The notes: a model not told the origin generated them from the letters alone. A stretch of DNA of 64,000 bases from Ascaphus truei (GCA_036426205.1 CM071570.1:4663872-4727871); one strand, 5' to 3'. Numbered from the stretch's first letter, positions 22,419 to 33,626 are shown. Made by a program: numbers and translations.

Positions 22419-23760
22419 TGAGTTGCTGGTTTACCCCCAGAAGTATGGCATGTTAATTTTTAAGACACGTGTCCTACTTGTTGTTGTACTGCGGGTGGGC
22501 CAAAAATGCAAAATACAAAGGAAGCGCAAAAAAAGGCGCTTCATGAAAATTAGTTAAGAAGGACTATTGTGGAGGAATTGCAGCGCATTTTTCAATTCAG
22601 ATCCTTTAATGAAAATCATTAAGACTCCATTAATGGCAATTTTGTGGTATACCAAGGCATCGGGCCCCTGGAAGGACAATCTGGTGGGGATGAATTTGCG
22701 TGACTGTTTCAACTGTTGTTTTATTTTTTGACTTGTTGCTTGTTTTACTTGTATTAATAAAGAAATGATTTTATTTACACAAGACTGCACAAATCCAGTC
22801 CTCGAGGCCGCAAACAGGCCCGGTTTCACGGATAAAACCGGGCCTGTGTTGCGGCCCTCGAGGACTGGAGTTGTGATACACTGACATTTGTACTTCATAA
22901 AGGAGATGTTGCGTTGTTAACTGTTTTTAATAAAGAAATGTTTTACTAACACCCACTGTGAGTTGTAAATGTTTGACGTTTCTGTACTTTAATAAAGGAG
23001 ATGTTGCGTGTTTTTAACTGGTTTTAATAAAGAAATGTTTTGCGTGCACAAGACCTGCACACTCCAGTCATGGAGGGCCGCAAATAGGCCCGGTTTGTCA
23101 GGATAAACTGGGCTTTTGGGCCCTCGAGGACGGAGTTGTGCAGGCCTGACTTACTGTAGCTGTTACACCATCCTACTGTAAATAGTTGGGATCTTTCGGG
23201 ACCTAAACGTTTTCATTAGCAGTAAACCATACACCTGTTAATGTTTTGAATTGCTATACACTTTAAATATTTTTAAATTGTATTTGTAAATTGATTTAGT
23301 GCATATAAATAGTTTGACATTCTGTACTTTAATAAAGGAGATGTTGCGTGTTTTAACTTGTATTAATAAAGAAATGTTTTTTACTAACACCATACTGTTG
23401 TGCTGTAAATGTTTTGGCTTTCTGTACTTTAATAAAGGAGATGTTGCATGTTTTTACTTGTATTAATAAAGAAATGTTTTTACTTACACAAGACCTGCAC
23501 TTTTCCAGTCCTCGAGGGCCGCAAACAGGCCCGGTTTTCAAGGTTATCCTGAAAACTGGGCCTGTTTGCGGCCATCGAGGACTGTAGGTGTGAAGGCCTG
23601 ACTTACTGTTCTGTACCCCATCCTACTGTAAATGTTTTGACTTTCTGTACATAAACGTTTTCATTAGCAGTAAACCATACACCTGTTAATGTCCTGAATT
23701 GCTATACACTTTAAATATTTTTAAATTGTATTTGTAAATAAATGTTTTTGTACTTACTCC
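22419..23760. repeat. Tandem units containing GC-rich hairpins and AATAAAG motifs
   Basis: Three hairpins of about 90-110 bases (22780-22870, 23047-23140, 23488-23597) share CCAGTCCTCGAGG, GGGCCGCAAACAGGCCC and GGTTT with inverted complements. Between them AATAAAGAAATG, AATAAAGGAGATGTTGC and CATTAGCAGTAAACC recur, so the region is a degenerate tandem array of small hairpin elements plus spacer. The hairpin sequence resembles a common vertebrate MITE-like repeat. Confidence 0.7.
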
Positions 23761-24548
23761 AATAAAAGAAAATGTTGATTTGTTTTAAATTGTTCCATTG
23801 TCTCTTTTTATACTGTAACAAAAAACAGTGTTTATAGAACCTACAATACTGTCCAGGCATACTGTACAGTACTGTACTGTATACAGTAAGCATTCTCAGT
23901 ACTGTACATCACAAGAGTATTAAAACAATACATGTACGGGTATAGAATACACATATGTACTGGAATACATGTAGAATAAATGCATACTTTTTATTTTTCG
24001 GATTTATTATACAGTATATATAAAAAGTATTGTATACGGTCTGAAAACAACAGCATACTGGTTCAGGTTTTCTATGAAGCTCTCGGTTACAGTATTCTAT
24101 CCTAATCAATAACAACGGCCACTAAACTGTAGACTCTGCTACATGGTTTTTTAAATCCGATTCAGCAATGTGCAGGCATTGTTACACAAAGCGATATTAT
24201 CCATCAAAATTCCTCCATGTGCCGTTTTCCGCATGAGATGACAAAGTTTTCTTTTCTGAGGAAAAACAAAAGTACAAGTTTTACTGTAATGGTCAGTCAG
24301 CCCCCTAAAGAAGTTCCCACTGTCAGTCCCACCAATAATTTTCTCGGGGGCGTCTCCTGTTTACATTTGCATGCGCCTACTGTAGAAATCCGTCTCAGGC
24401 TGCAGGTATTTGGGCGGGGACAGACAGCAAGGGTTGCCAGTCACCAAGTTTCACTGATGGTCGGACCATTATTAGAAGCAGACGGTGCTGTTGCTGGCGC
24501 ATTGCTTGGCTGCGACTGACGTTTCTTAGTTGGTTTTAACATGACCTT
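23761..24548. other. AT-rich, no gene recognised
   Basis: Short palindromes of the type ACTGTACAGTACTGT cluster at 23860-23910, resembling those of 19.1-20.6 kb. At 24538-24440, just downstream of the forkhead ORF on the minus strand, an open stretch reads MLKPTKKRQSQPSN and is proline-, alanine- and serine-rich; it could be a continuation after a frameshift. Confidence 0.3.
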
Positions 24549-24851
24549 TCACCTTTTGAAGTCTATAAGATCATAGATACTGGAAAAATCCTGTGATACA
24601 CACCAAAACCCTCCAATAACACCGGGATCAATACGAAAAAAACATGGATCGATACATAACTTTTTCCTTATTGCACGCTTCCACACATGAGCATCTGGTG
24701 AAAATTTGTAAAAGTCATAGTTTTCGATAAAATACTGATAAATTTGACCAACTGTTGCCATCTTATCATCTGTTGCATTAATCGCGGCCCATATTAAGAA
24801 AGCGTACGTTCTGTCGGGTTTTTGGAACATGGACTGCAGTGGTGCACTCAT
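24549..24851 (-). CDS. Small forkhead (winged-helix) domain protein, unassigned
   Basis: Forkhead domains bind DNA through helix 3 of a winged helix. This 100-codon ORF is almost only the domain: KPDRTYAFLIWAAI, DDKMATVGQIYQYFIENYDFY, VWKRAIRKKLCIDPCFFRID and GGFWCV align in order with the family pattern KPPYSYxxLIxxAI, IYxxI, WxxSIRHNLSLNxCF, GxFW. The start chosen is the ATG at 24851 (MSAPLQ); an upstream ATG at 24878 is in frame. In helix 3 the family's Asn and His contact residues are replaced by Arg and Lys, so specificity may differ or be lost. There is no stop in the domain. It is on the same strand as, and 3.5 kb upstream of, the transposase pseudogene. It could be a host gene fragment or part of the transposon; I cannot assign a Fox class. 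Confidence 0.6.
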   Translation of the reverse strand: MSAPLQSMFQKPDRTYAFLIWAAINATDDKMATVGQIYQYFIENYDFYKFSPDAHVWKRAIRKKLCIDPCFFRIDPGVIGGFWCVSQDFSSIYDLIDFKR

Positions 24852-24878
24852 GTCGGGACTCACAGGACAATAAAACAC

Positions 24879-25400
24879 CAGACACTGTGCATGTATTTTT
24901 TAATATGAAAAGCCTAAATTGATACATTATTGTAACTTCTTCAGTACCAAGGCAAATTTACAATGGACCACTGTTGTATTTTTTAAACACCTGCAAGTCG
25001 ACACATTACTGAAGCGCATGCACATTACAATTCATGAATATCTGCCACCTGGCGGATACGCGAAGAATTGCAACCAATTAAATCCGAACCATTATCAATA
25101 AACACATCAATAAACACACCAACCGCGGGTGAGCCGGCATGAATGCAACATGAATGCGGTATGAATGCGGCATGAATGTGGCATAAACGTGGTGAAGTGC
25201 GGTGAAGTGCGTGGCATTCAGAAAAAATCCCCCCAAAAATTCTGAGATGTTGGAGAATAAAAGGGGCCGTGGCTGTATATACACATAGCTTCTTTCTAGG
25301 AAAGATAGCTTTTGGATTTTTCAAATAAACTGTCTGGTACCTTTTGGCATTAACGAGCATTTGGACATTAGTACGATAGTGTAGTTAGGTCCCCATAATA
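24879..25400. repeat. Diverged relative of the 395-399 bp MITE family, plus unassigned DNA
   Basis: At 25020-25170 the order ATTCATGAAT, CTGCCACCTGGCGGATACGCGAAG, ATTGCA, ATTAAATCCGAACCATTATCA resembles ATTCATGAATTTATGCCATCTGGTAGACACGCGAAG and following blocks of the MITE at 43157-43553. GCATGAATG-type short repeats follow at 25135-25190. Confidence 0.4.
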
Positions 25401-25479
25401 CCTACAGCACACTGTTTTTGTTGTGGGTTAGTTATTACACTCAGGCAGTTTGGTCTTTTACATGAGTCGCTCCCCTTCC

Positions 25480-25583
25480 CTGCTTTTCTCCCTTTCTCCC
25501 TTTTTAATCCCCCTCCTTTCCCCACCCCCCTCCCCCACACACACATATATATATATACATATACATATACATAAATACATACA

Positions 25584-25653
<70 letters not shown>

Positions 25654-25655
25654 AT
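25480..25655. repeat. Pyrimidine tract, (CATA)n and (AT)n microsatellite
   Basis: A CT-rich run (25480-25538) is followed by ATATAC, (CATA)n to about 25625 and (AT)n to 25650. Confidence 0.95.
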
Positions 25656-26196
25656 TAGCGTTCTATGCATTCAGGATGTTTATTTTGCTGGTCTTTTTCC
25701 CAATGCAATTTTTAGTATTTATATTTTTATTTAGTTCAACATTAGATTGAATAGTTATTTTAGACAGTGTTAGTCATTGTTGTCCATTAGAGGGCATTTG
25801 TTTCCCTCATTAATATGAGTATGAAGTAGCCAATTATGTGCTCAGTATATAACATGAGCATTTGAGACATGTTACTATCCCTTGAGAAAGTCATCTGACG
25901 CTGATGAAACACGTCGGGTGATGTCATCACGCTATTAGGAGAAGCAGTGTTGTGTACCAAGGGGCACTCTTTCACTCTGGCACTACAGTTGTGGCAAAGA
26001 AAAATGATACCTGGCGCTTCTAATAGTGAAATTAAGTGATGAATGTATATATAATAACTGTGAATCTCAAAGATATAAATATATAGTGAATAAAATATCC
26101 TTCACCAAAAAAACGTGATACATAAAAGTGAATTGTGAAATACAAATAAATTAATAAATAGCAGCTCTACACCCCTAAAGGACTGTCCAGGTCCAG
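25656..26196 (+). repeat. Interspersed repeat with hammerhead-like motif, copy c
   Basis: At 25879-25917, CCCTTGAGAAAG is followed by a hairpin TCATC ... GATGA and AACACGTCGGG. It has the same layout as the motifs at 8461 and 37226 but a different stem, and contains CTGATGAAA. Flanking DNA is AT-rich repeat without a gene. Confidence 0.4.
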
Positions 26197-27055
26197 AATT
26201 CTTACGTTGTCTTCCAGGTAGGGGGAGCGCTCAGATTTTCAAGATAATATACAGTGAAAGAAAAAATGGAAAAAATAATAGTGCAGACCGTATAAAATAT
26301 ACGTGCAAACAATAGTCTCTAAATAGGTCTCACTCACAATAAGTCAAATAGCAACAGACGTGTCAGAGATCCATCTCTCTCTGACAGGAGCCCTTTTATA
26401 ATGGAAGCCCTCTGATGATGGTAATATTAGAGCTGTACATCTGGTGGGCTAAATCTGTCCATAAATTGCTGAGTGTATCTCCCAAGGATGTTGGAAAAGA
26501 AAGAGAGCACACGATAGTATAGTACATAGGGGTATAATGTGGCACAAAAAACACATAGGTAATGCATTCACATTTGTACAGAGATAATGGTACGTTGGAG
26601 AGGACCGTTGTGGGGACTCGTGGGGAGACGCCGGTGATTCAGTCACTGCGAGATCTTCCGCGTGCGTCACATACGCTGACGTCACTTCCTGTGACGACTG
26701 CAGTCAGGGCGGAAGACGCTGTCTACCGCAACGATCTCTGCAGTTTGCTTGCCATCACCTCCTCACACCAATTCTCCACAGACAATAATCAGCTGTTGGA
26801 GGACATTGTCTGTGGAGATTTGGTACAGCTCTAATATTACCATCATCAGGGACTTCCATTATAAAATGGCTCCTGTCAGAGAGAGATGGATCTCTGACAC
26901 GTCTGTTGCTATTTGACTTATTGTGAGTGAGACCTATTTAGAGACTATTGTTTGCACGTATATTTTATACGGTCTGCACTACTATTTTTTCCATTTTTTC
27001 TTTCCCTGTATATTATCTTGAAAATCTGAGCGCTCCCCCTACCTGGAAGACTACA
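26197..27055. repeat. Inverted repeat with about 235-bp arms
   Basis: The left arm (about 26200-26437) and right arm (about 26823-27053) share in inverted order TCTTCCAGGTAGGGGGAGCG, AAAATGGAAAAAATA, GCAGACCGTATAAAATATAC, AATAGTCTCTAAATAGGTCTC, GTGTCAGAGATCCATCTCTC and GATGATGGTAATATTAGAGC. The spacer (385 bases) contains paired GGAGA-type sequences around CTGTCTGTGG and no supported gene. Confidence 0.9.
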
Positions 27056-28149
27056 GTTGTGGGCTGGTTTCAAATCGTTTGGCCCTCTGTGCATGCTACT
27101 GGGGACTGGCGTGTGCTTCCTCTGCTCTGAGAGTGACTTGGAAACTCGAGCAGAGAGATTTACAAGTGCTGCCTCGTCACCCACGCGACTCCACGGACGG
27201 TCCTTCAGCCCTCACAGTGGTAAAGCACCATCTGAGCCATTTGAGCCAAGAAACCCCTATGTGAAATTTAACTCTGAATTCTTGTAAGTAGGCATTACTA
27301 CTTTTATTGTGAATAAATCTTTATTGTTGGTAATGCACTAGGGCTGTGCGCTGTTGCTTTGTTTTTCTACAGATTTTCCTTGGGGAGTGAATCTCTCAGA
27401 CATAGCTGCCTCCCCTCTGCTACTGAGCATACATTTAACCCTTACCATTGGAATTACCACAACATCCACCTTGTGGAGTCAGGATTGGACTTGTAACTAT
27501 AGACTGTTTTTTCATTTTTTTGAGCTTATTCATATTATATTGTACAGTTTTTTAGCAATAGCGCTAAAATAAATGGTTAATAATTACCAAAAATGCTAAA
27601 ATTTAAACATTACACCTCAATCTCCAATCCAGCACATTGCAATCCAAAATGCAATTAGCAGCTCATTGCAAAAGAAATAATCTCTCATGTACCATAAAAA
27701 AATTTGCACCTACACAAATACATATATTCCAAAATTAAATCCAACAATTGCATTTCAGTGTGTACATGATGCAATTAATCTGTGCATCATGTAACACCAT
27801 TCTAAATCAATGTAAAAAATAAAAACAACAATTACCAACATGCTACAAAACTAAGCAAATAAGCATAAACATTTTTAACACCAATCAATTAATCTAATCA
27901 CAAATCAATTACTATCCAATCAAAATCAATAACACAAATCACTATTCAATTCCTAAAACAAACCATTGTTAAAACAAATCTACTTCAAAGTATCCACCAT
28001 CATACCAAATGTAACTACCAAACATATACCAATATTAAAAGGAAGGCCCTGAAATATAGTAATGCAAAGACCCTCACAAATTACATTTAACTAAATAACA
28101 ATTACATGACACACCAATTTCTAAACAAAGCTGCAAAATACATATTAAA
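27056..28149. other. No gene; repeat tail and AT-rich low-complexity DNA
   Basis: 27056-27560 continues the interspersed repeat, with a motif TGTGCGCTGTTGCTTTG near 27338. 27560-28150 is A-rich, cytosine-poor sequence built of ACAAAT- and CAATT-like words, without genes. Confidence 0.35.
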
Positions 28150-29680
28150 AACATCTAAAGAACATAAATAAACATTTGGAAACAATCTTTTATTATACCT
28201 GTATGTTTAGCAAATATAGCTAAACATCGCATACAGGAGCAATAAATGAGCATAAAAATGAATTACATTACATAAATAATTACAAGACAATACAACCATT
28301 CAGTGTCCCTGTATGTATTGTGACAAACGACCCTCTTTTGTAGCGCTGACGTCTGTCTGGGTTCTTCCCGACACAGTCTTCTAAGGTTAATTACACAACA
28401 AACAGGATCATGCAAAGTATTACGTTGCTTAACTCAGGCTTCTGCCTGCTTTATTTTCATCCAAATAAGGGACTGCAGCTTTAACATGTGTAGGCAGGAG
28501 GCACTCAGACATTAACCGTTAGCGGTTTACTCATATCAGTGTTATAGCATTTCACACAGTGTCACTTTTAAGAACCAAACCAAATCAAATAAACAAAATC
28601 CTATCCCATTCATGGATCTAACTACACAGCAGAATCAGCCTCTCTAACTGCTGCTGGGCCAACTAACCTGGTTCCCCAGTTTAAAACAATGCCCTCTCAT
28701 TTAGGGTCACTAGATAAAGCATACAGTCTTTTAGATACGGCAATAAACATGTGTTTGTCTTATCTGTTCGTTGGTGGAACTGGGTCCCAAGTGTCCAGGC
28801 AAATCCTCTGGTACTGTGATACTTGAAGGGGCCGCCCACCCCGAACTGGATGCAGGGGAGCAGCGAAACCCCCAGTCTCCAGGCTCTAAGAAAAGAGACT
28901 GAAATGCAAACCTCTCTGCTCTAAATACCTGTGCTAGTGATTAGGAGAGCAGGTGAGGGAGAACTAGACACATTGTAATCTGTGGTCTGGATTTTTCATC
29001 CACCAGCCTGAGTTAATGTGAAGCTGTGGAATGGATCATTTTTAACTATTCCTGCACTTTCTGACCTAAAACGGGGCAGAAAGCTGCCTAACATCTTTGG
29101 ACTATGTCACAGTATGTAAAGCCATAGGGACATACATACATAAATACAGGGCCACTAAATGGACATTAAAAAAAAATCACATCAAAATTGAAAAAACAAA
29201 AAAATTAATAATGCAAAAAAAATACATTTCTTTTGTTTACTTACCATAAGAAGGCCCACTCACTGATTTCCCGGGGAGCCGCTTACTCTCGATCCAACAA
29301 TCCACAGGTAAACCATAAAATAATAAACCCTTACAATCCAAATGAGTCTTCTTTCTTGTATTTGTAATCCATTCTGTCTGTGGTGTCTTCATCTGTAGTC
29401 TGCTTTCTTTTCCCGCTCTCTTCCGGGGTCTTCTTATCTTCTTTCACCACGCCCTGATCCTCTTCTTCCTGTAAGAGGTCCGTCCTCCTCGGCGTCTGGC
29501 TTAAAAATGAGACGGCATAGGCTTTTTTAGGCCTATGACGTCACATTTTTGTCATATGGTTCCCACGGCCGAAAACCATGTGATTTGGGGGGACCAAAAA
29601 AAAATTTGATGACGTAATTTAAAGGCAATGACGCCAGCCAATAAAAATGGCTGAGCTTCATTTGCCTTTAAGATGACGTC
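28150..29680. repeat. Left arm of a large inverted repeat, interrupted by a solo LTR
   Basis: Outside the LTR (28319-29111) this segment is the inverted counterpart of about 32085-32808. Shared blocks are TATACCTGTATG, TTCAGTGTCCCTGTATG, GTAAAGCCATAGGGACAT, GGCCACTAAATGGACAT, AGCCGCTTACTC, CCACAGGTAAACCATAAAATAATAAA, CCGTCCTCCTCGGCGTCTGGC and CCTATGACGTCACA. The arms are about 700 bases. Confidence 0.85.
28319..29111 (-). mobile_element. Solo LTR, Gmr1-like Ty3/gypsy family
   Basis: Read on the minus strand it begins TGTGACA and ends TTTGTCACA, the same ends as the LTRs at 48255-48879 and 53437-54061. Internal blocks such as GGTCTGGAT, CATCC and an AAATACCTG segment also correspond. A 4-bp target duplication GTAT flanks it (28315-28318 and 29112-29115). 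The empty version of the site, CCCTGTATGTATGTAAAGCC, is present in the inverted-repeat partner near 32650-32680. No internal region remains, so it arose by LTR-LTR recombination. Confidence 0.85.
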
Positions 29681-29905
29681 ATCAAAAGAAAGATGGCCGC
29701 CCTCACATGGTACGGTAGCCAATCAGAACGTGGGAACTCAATACCAACTCTGATTGGCTGAAGTACCATGTGACAGGCTTTGGATGATGTCACATCCGTT
29801 CTCCCCAAAGCCTCTGTCACATGGTACTTCAGTTGGAATTCGGTTCCCACTCTCTGATTGGCTACCGTACCATGTGAAGCTGGCCATCTTTCTTTTGATG
29901 ACTGT
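29674..29905. repeat. Hairpin with about 110-bp arms
   Basis: From TCATCAAAAGAAAGATGGCC and TCACATGGTACGGTAGCCAATCAGA on the left to their complements on the right, the two halves pair around about 29795. CCAAT/ATTGG sequences and ACCATGTGA boxes are repeated within each arm. Confidence 0.85.
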
Positions 29906-30466
29906 CACGGTAGCTAGTGATAAGTTATAATACACACCAAAATATCTGGGTTGAATTGAACACAACTTAGATATAATAAATATAGTTTATTCCTTAAAGA
30001 AGGTGAACACACAAGATGATACAAATCAAGAAATAGCTGATAATACAAACAGACAAGAAATAGCACTTACTTAAGGGTTGGACAATGAAGCAATCAGGTA
30101 CATGATTGACAATTCATTCAGCAATACAGGTTCAGATAAAGATATCACGAAAGACAATGGGTAAAGGGCTTTCACTCGTTTATATGGAGTTTCAGCACCA
30201 TACCTTAACCTTTGGGTGCCTGAAAGTCTAGCAGACTTCTTTGTAGTCAGGAAACACTTCTGTCTGTAAGTGTGAATTATAGCACTTACAGACCACTCAG
30301 GCTCTGCGTTTCTCCGCACTATTGTACACAATCAGAGTTGGCAGCCTTTGATCAGAGGGTTTATTGTAGACAACTTGTCTCCCCCCTGAACATTAACATG
30401 AAGCAGAGCCAGTAATTTTCCCGGGCTTTTATACCAGCCTTGCAAAACAGTATTTTCTTTAATATC
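29906..30466. repeat. LTR-like fragment cut by a MITE
   Basis: It starts TGTCACGGTAGC and contains TATAATAAATATAG near 29968 and a CGGGCTTTTATACC TATA-like block near 30420, in minus-strand promoter-to-poly(A) order. This is compatible with an LTR on the minus strand, but no partner copy is in the window. Confidence 0.3.
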
Positions 30467-30468
30467 TA

Positions 30469-30867
30469 CTGCTGCGACACACTTTATTCGAGCAAATACC
30501 CAGTATGTACCTTGCAGATACTTGGAATGCGCCGCTCCTCACCTCTGACAAGCCCCGTTGCATTTGCCTTCCCAGCCATGGTTCATGCCTGGCTGACAGG
30601 CGGCTGATCTGTTAAATGATAATGATTAGGATTTAATAGGCTGCAATGCTTCGCGTGTCTACCAGATGGCATAAATTCATGAATTGTAATGCAGTATATA
30701 TATATATATACTGTGCAGTATTGCAGCCAGCGGGAATAAAATGCTTCAATCCCTGCCTGGAAAATAACGCAATGCACTCGGGCAGAAAACAGTCACAAAC
30801 CTCAATACACCCGAGTATACCCAAATTCGTGGGACTAGCCGAGCTCGAATAAAGTGTGTCGCCAGTG
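30469..30867. mobile_element. 399-bp mariner-type MITE, copy 1
   Basis: The ends CTGCTGCGACACACTTTATT and (complement) CACTGGCGACACACTTTATT share a 16-base inverted repeat GCGACACACTTTATTC and are flanked by TA at 30467-30468 and 30868-30869. The body has a central (TA)n inside GCAGTATATA...TATACTG and blocks GATAATGATTAGGATTTAAT and CGCGTGTCTACCAGATGGCA. Other copies lie at 43157-43553 (inverted) and 57616-58010. Confidence 0.9.
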
Positions 30868-32084
30868 TACACATATTAAAATAATCCGTTCTGTGGGTCT
30901 GAGCGGGCTGAAATTTGCCAGGTCCTCATGCTTTGCCATAGTGGCCAAAATATCAGCCTTCCACGACCCCCAGGACCGGAGATACAAAAAACAAGTTAAA
31001 ATCCCCTATTAACTTTAATGCAGGATTCTCCACTATAGCTAAAAGAAATCACAGCGTTTCACTCTCCTATTGAAATCAATGCAACTCCGCCATTGAAGTC
31101 AATGGGAAAACCACAATTTTCACATTTGCCCATATTCAATTTGGTTGATCGGAGAGGGCTGGAAATGGCTATGCAGTCATGCCTGAACTATGACTACATG
31201 CGACCAAAATCCGAGCCCTCTGATACTCACAGAACCGGAGATATGGGATAACACTTTTCGCACTTTCGGACTTAGCCGTTTCAAAGCCACGCGGCTTTCC
31301 CCCATTGGAATCAATATGGCCGGCGCCGCCATAGGAAATGCACGGGCCGGCTCCGCCATAGGATTCAATGGGACCTCCACTCCCATTAAAGTCAATGGCG
31401 CGACCCTTGTGGCAAGCGCGACCCTTTACGGGGGTCCATCATTCCCGGACCTGGTGGTGGTCGAGTGTGGGGGTTCCTAGGGTCTAGGGGCAAAAATAAT
31501 TTTATTCCTGGGTGCCCTGAACCTAAGTTTCCCACGCCAATTGTATTTGAACTTGACCGGGGAGTGATCAAAGCTCTTTTTTAGACAATGTATCCGCTTC
31601 TGCGGTCTGCGGTTTGGATGGCTGCCAACCCGTTCCTGGAGGTTGGCGTCGAGGAATTCCCATTGAAATGAATGTCTTCATTGACGTACAATGGGGAACC
31701 GCCGCTCCTCCTCTCGGGCTCCACCTGCAGGTCTTCTGATGAAAATGGACCGAAATCGCCAGTTTCCCCATAGGATCGCATGGAGCTGTAATGGCAACCT
31801 ATGGGGGGCTACAAAATGGAGCCTGCAAAGGCGGGAAAATGGAACAAAGGGTTATAATCACTCCTTACATATTAACCCTTTCCCTCCCGCATCAATCCCA
31901 GTGTATGTGTTGGTGCAGACACTGGAATGGGAACAATACATATTTAAAGGGGAATACACATTTGGGCGCTGAAGCAGGGTAAAAACACATTACTAGACCG
32001 CAGTCCAGTTAACCCATTGCCTCCCACGTGAGAGCAGGGGGTGGCCAAATGGGGTGTAACCCCTTTAATACCGGACCAAACCCC
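30868..32084. other. Unassigned repeat-like DNA rich in CATTGAAGTCAATG-type palindromes
   Basis: Sequences of the form CATTGAA(A/G)TCAATG, CCCATTGGAATCAATATGG, GATTCAATGGGA and CCCATTAAAGTCAATGG recur between 31070 and 31680. No domain is recognisable in the ORFs. Confidence 0.4.
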
Positions 32085-32808
32085 CTCTCCGATGACAATG
32101 ACGCCATCATAAAGGTAAATGAAGCTCAGCCATTCTGATTGGCTGGCTTCAGTGCCTTTAAATGACGTTCCCCCAAATCACATGCTTTTCACAGCCCAAT
32201 CAGGGACGTGGGAACCATATGATGTAAATGTGACGTCATAGGCCTATAAAAACCTATGTCGTCTCATTTTTAAGCCAGACGCCGAGGAGGACGGACCTCC
32301 TACTGGTACATGAAGAAGAGGACCAGGGCGTGGCAAGAGAAGATAAGAAGGCCCCGGAAGAGAGCGGGAAAAGAAAGAAGACTACAGATGAAGACACCAC
32401 AGACAAAATGGATTACAAATACAGAAAGAAGACTCATTTGGATTGTAAGTGTTTATTATTTTATGGTTTACCTGTGGATTGTTGGTTCGAGAGTAAGCGG
32501 CTCCCCGAGAATTTGGTGTGGGGGCCTTCTAATGGTAAGTAAACAATAGAAATGTGTTTTTTTGCATTATTAATTTTTTTGTTTTTTAATTTTGATGTGA
32601 TTTTTTTTATGTCCATTTAGTGACCCTGTATTTATATCTATGTCCCTATGGCTTTACATACATACAGGGACACTGAATAGTTGTATTGTATTGTAATTTT
32701 TTATGTAATGTAATTAATTTTTATGCTCATTTATTGCCCCTGTATGTCATGTTTAGCTATATTTGCTGAACATACAGGTATAATAAAAGCTTGTTTCGCA
32801 AATGTTTA
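32085..32808. repeat. Right arm of the large inverted repeat, truncated by an LTR element
   Basis: This arm is uninterrupted where the left arm holds a solo LTR, so it gives the empty site. It contains GTAAG-type sequences (TTGGATTGTAAGTG, TAATGGTAAGTAA) and a 70-80 codon basic ORF without a recognisable domain. The homology stops exactly where the LTR at 32809 begins. Confidence 0.8.
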
Positions 32809-33626
32809 TGTAACCCATCTCCCCAACTCCCCCCCCCCCCCCCCCGGTCGCAAATCGGACCCCTAGGGTGTAGTGAGAGCTGGCTACATGTCTTACGGTG
32901 GTGCATACCTGTGAGGAACAGGAGGGCCTGATTCTCCCACGATGGTATAGGGGACAACAGAGACAGGCTTCTGGGGTTAGTGCCTTCATCTTTAGCAATG
33001 GTGCACCGCCTCCATCTCTGGTAAGCCCTATCAGGGTAGGGTGAAATCCTTCCAGAGAGCCCTGGTCTCAGGGTGAGAGATTTCAGTCTCACACAAGTCT
33101 CTTATAAATTAAGTAGCAGCAGCTTCTTTATTGTCAGCAGCACAGCCAGTAGTAGGATCACAGGCAGTCAGGTACAGTTTCTCTTTGTCCCAGACTGCTC
33201 TCCCTCAGGATGGTATATCTTGATTCCCTGCCTCCACCCTAAGCCCAGGGCGCTCAGGGTGGGGCTAACTCTTCTCTCACCCCCTAGACAGGGTGAGAGA
33301 ATTGGTCCACCTCCAGCTAACTAGGCCCTACTCCTCTGGAACCTAGCTAGCTCACACAGTCTGACTGTCCAGTCACACACTCCAACACTAACTGACTGTC
33401 ACAGACAGGAACTGGCAACTAAATTTAGACAGCCCTGCCCATCATGATGTCAGCAGGCCCCTCCCCTGTGTCTCTTGCCTTCCACACAGGGTCAGGGGGC
33501 CTACCTACACCAATCAGGGCAGGCTTGAAGCGGGGGAACCCCATGTTAACTACTGTCTGCCTGACCTTAGCAGGGCTTATACCAGTAGGAGAAAGATATA
33601 TAGCCATATTTCTTACCAGGGCTACA
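32809..33626 (-). mobile_element. 3' LTR of an unclassified LTR retroelement
   Basis: On the minus strand it starts TGTAGCCC (33626) and ends GGGTTACA (32809), directly preceded by a purine tract GAGGAGAG that fits a polypurine tract. It has a TATATATC box near 33597 and AATAAAG near 33140, giving promoter and polyadenylation signals in the right order. A (C)16 run lies near the end at 32829-32845. No matching 5' LTR was found in the window. Confidence 0.65.

Noticed and set aside
25540..25660. CRISPR-like short repeats (CATACATA...)
   Set aside because: It is a plain tetranucleotide microsatellite without spacers.
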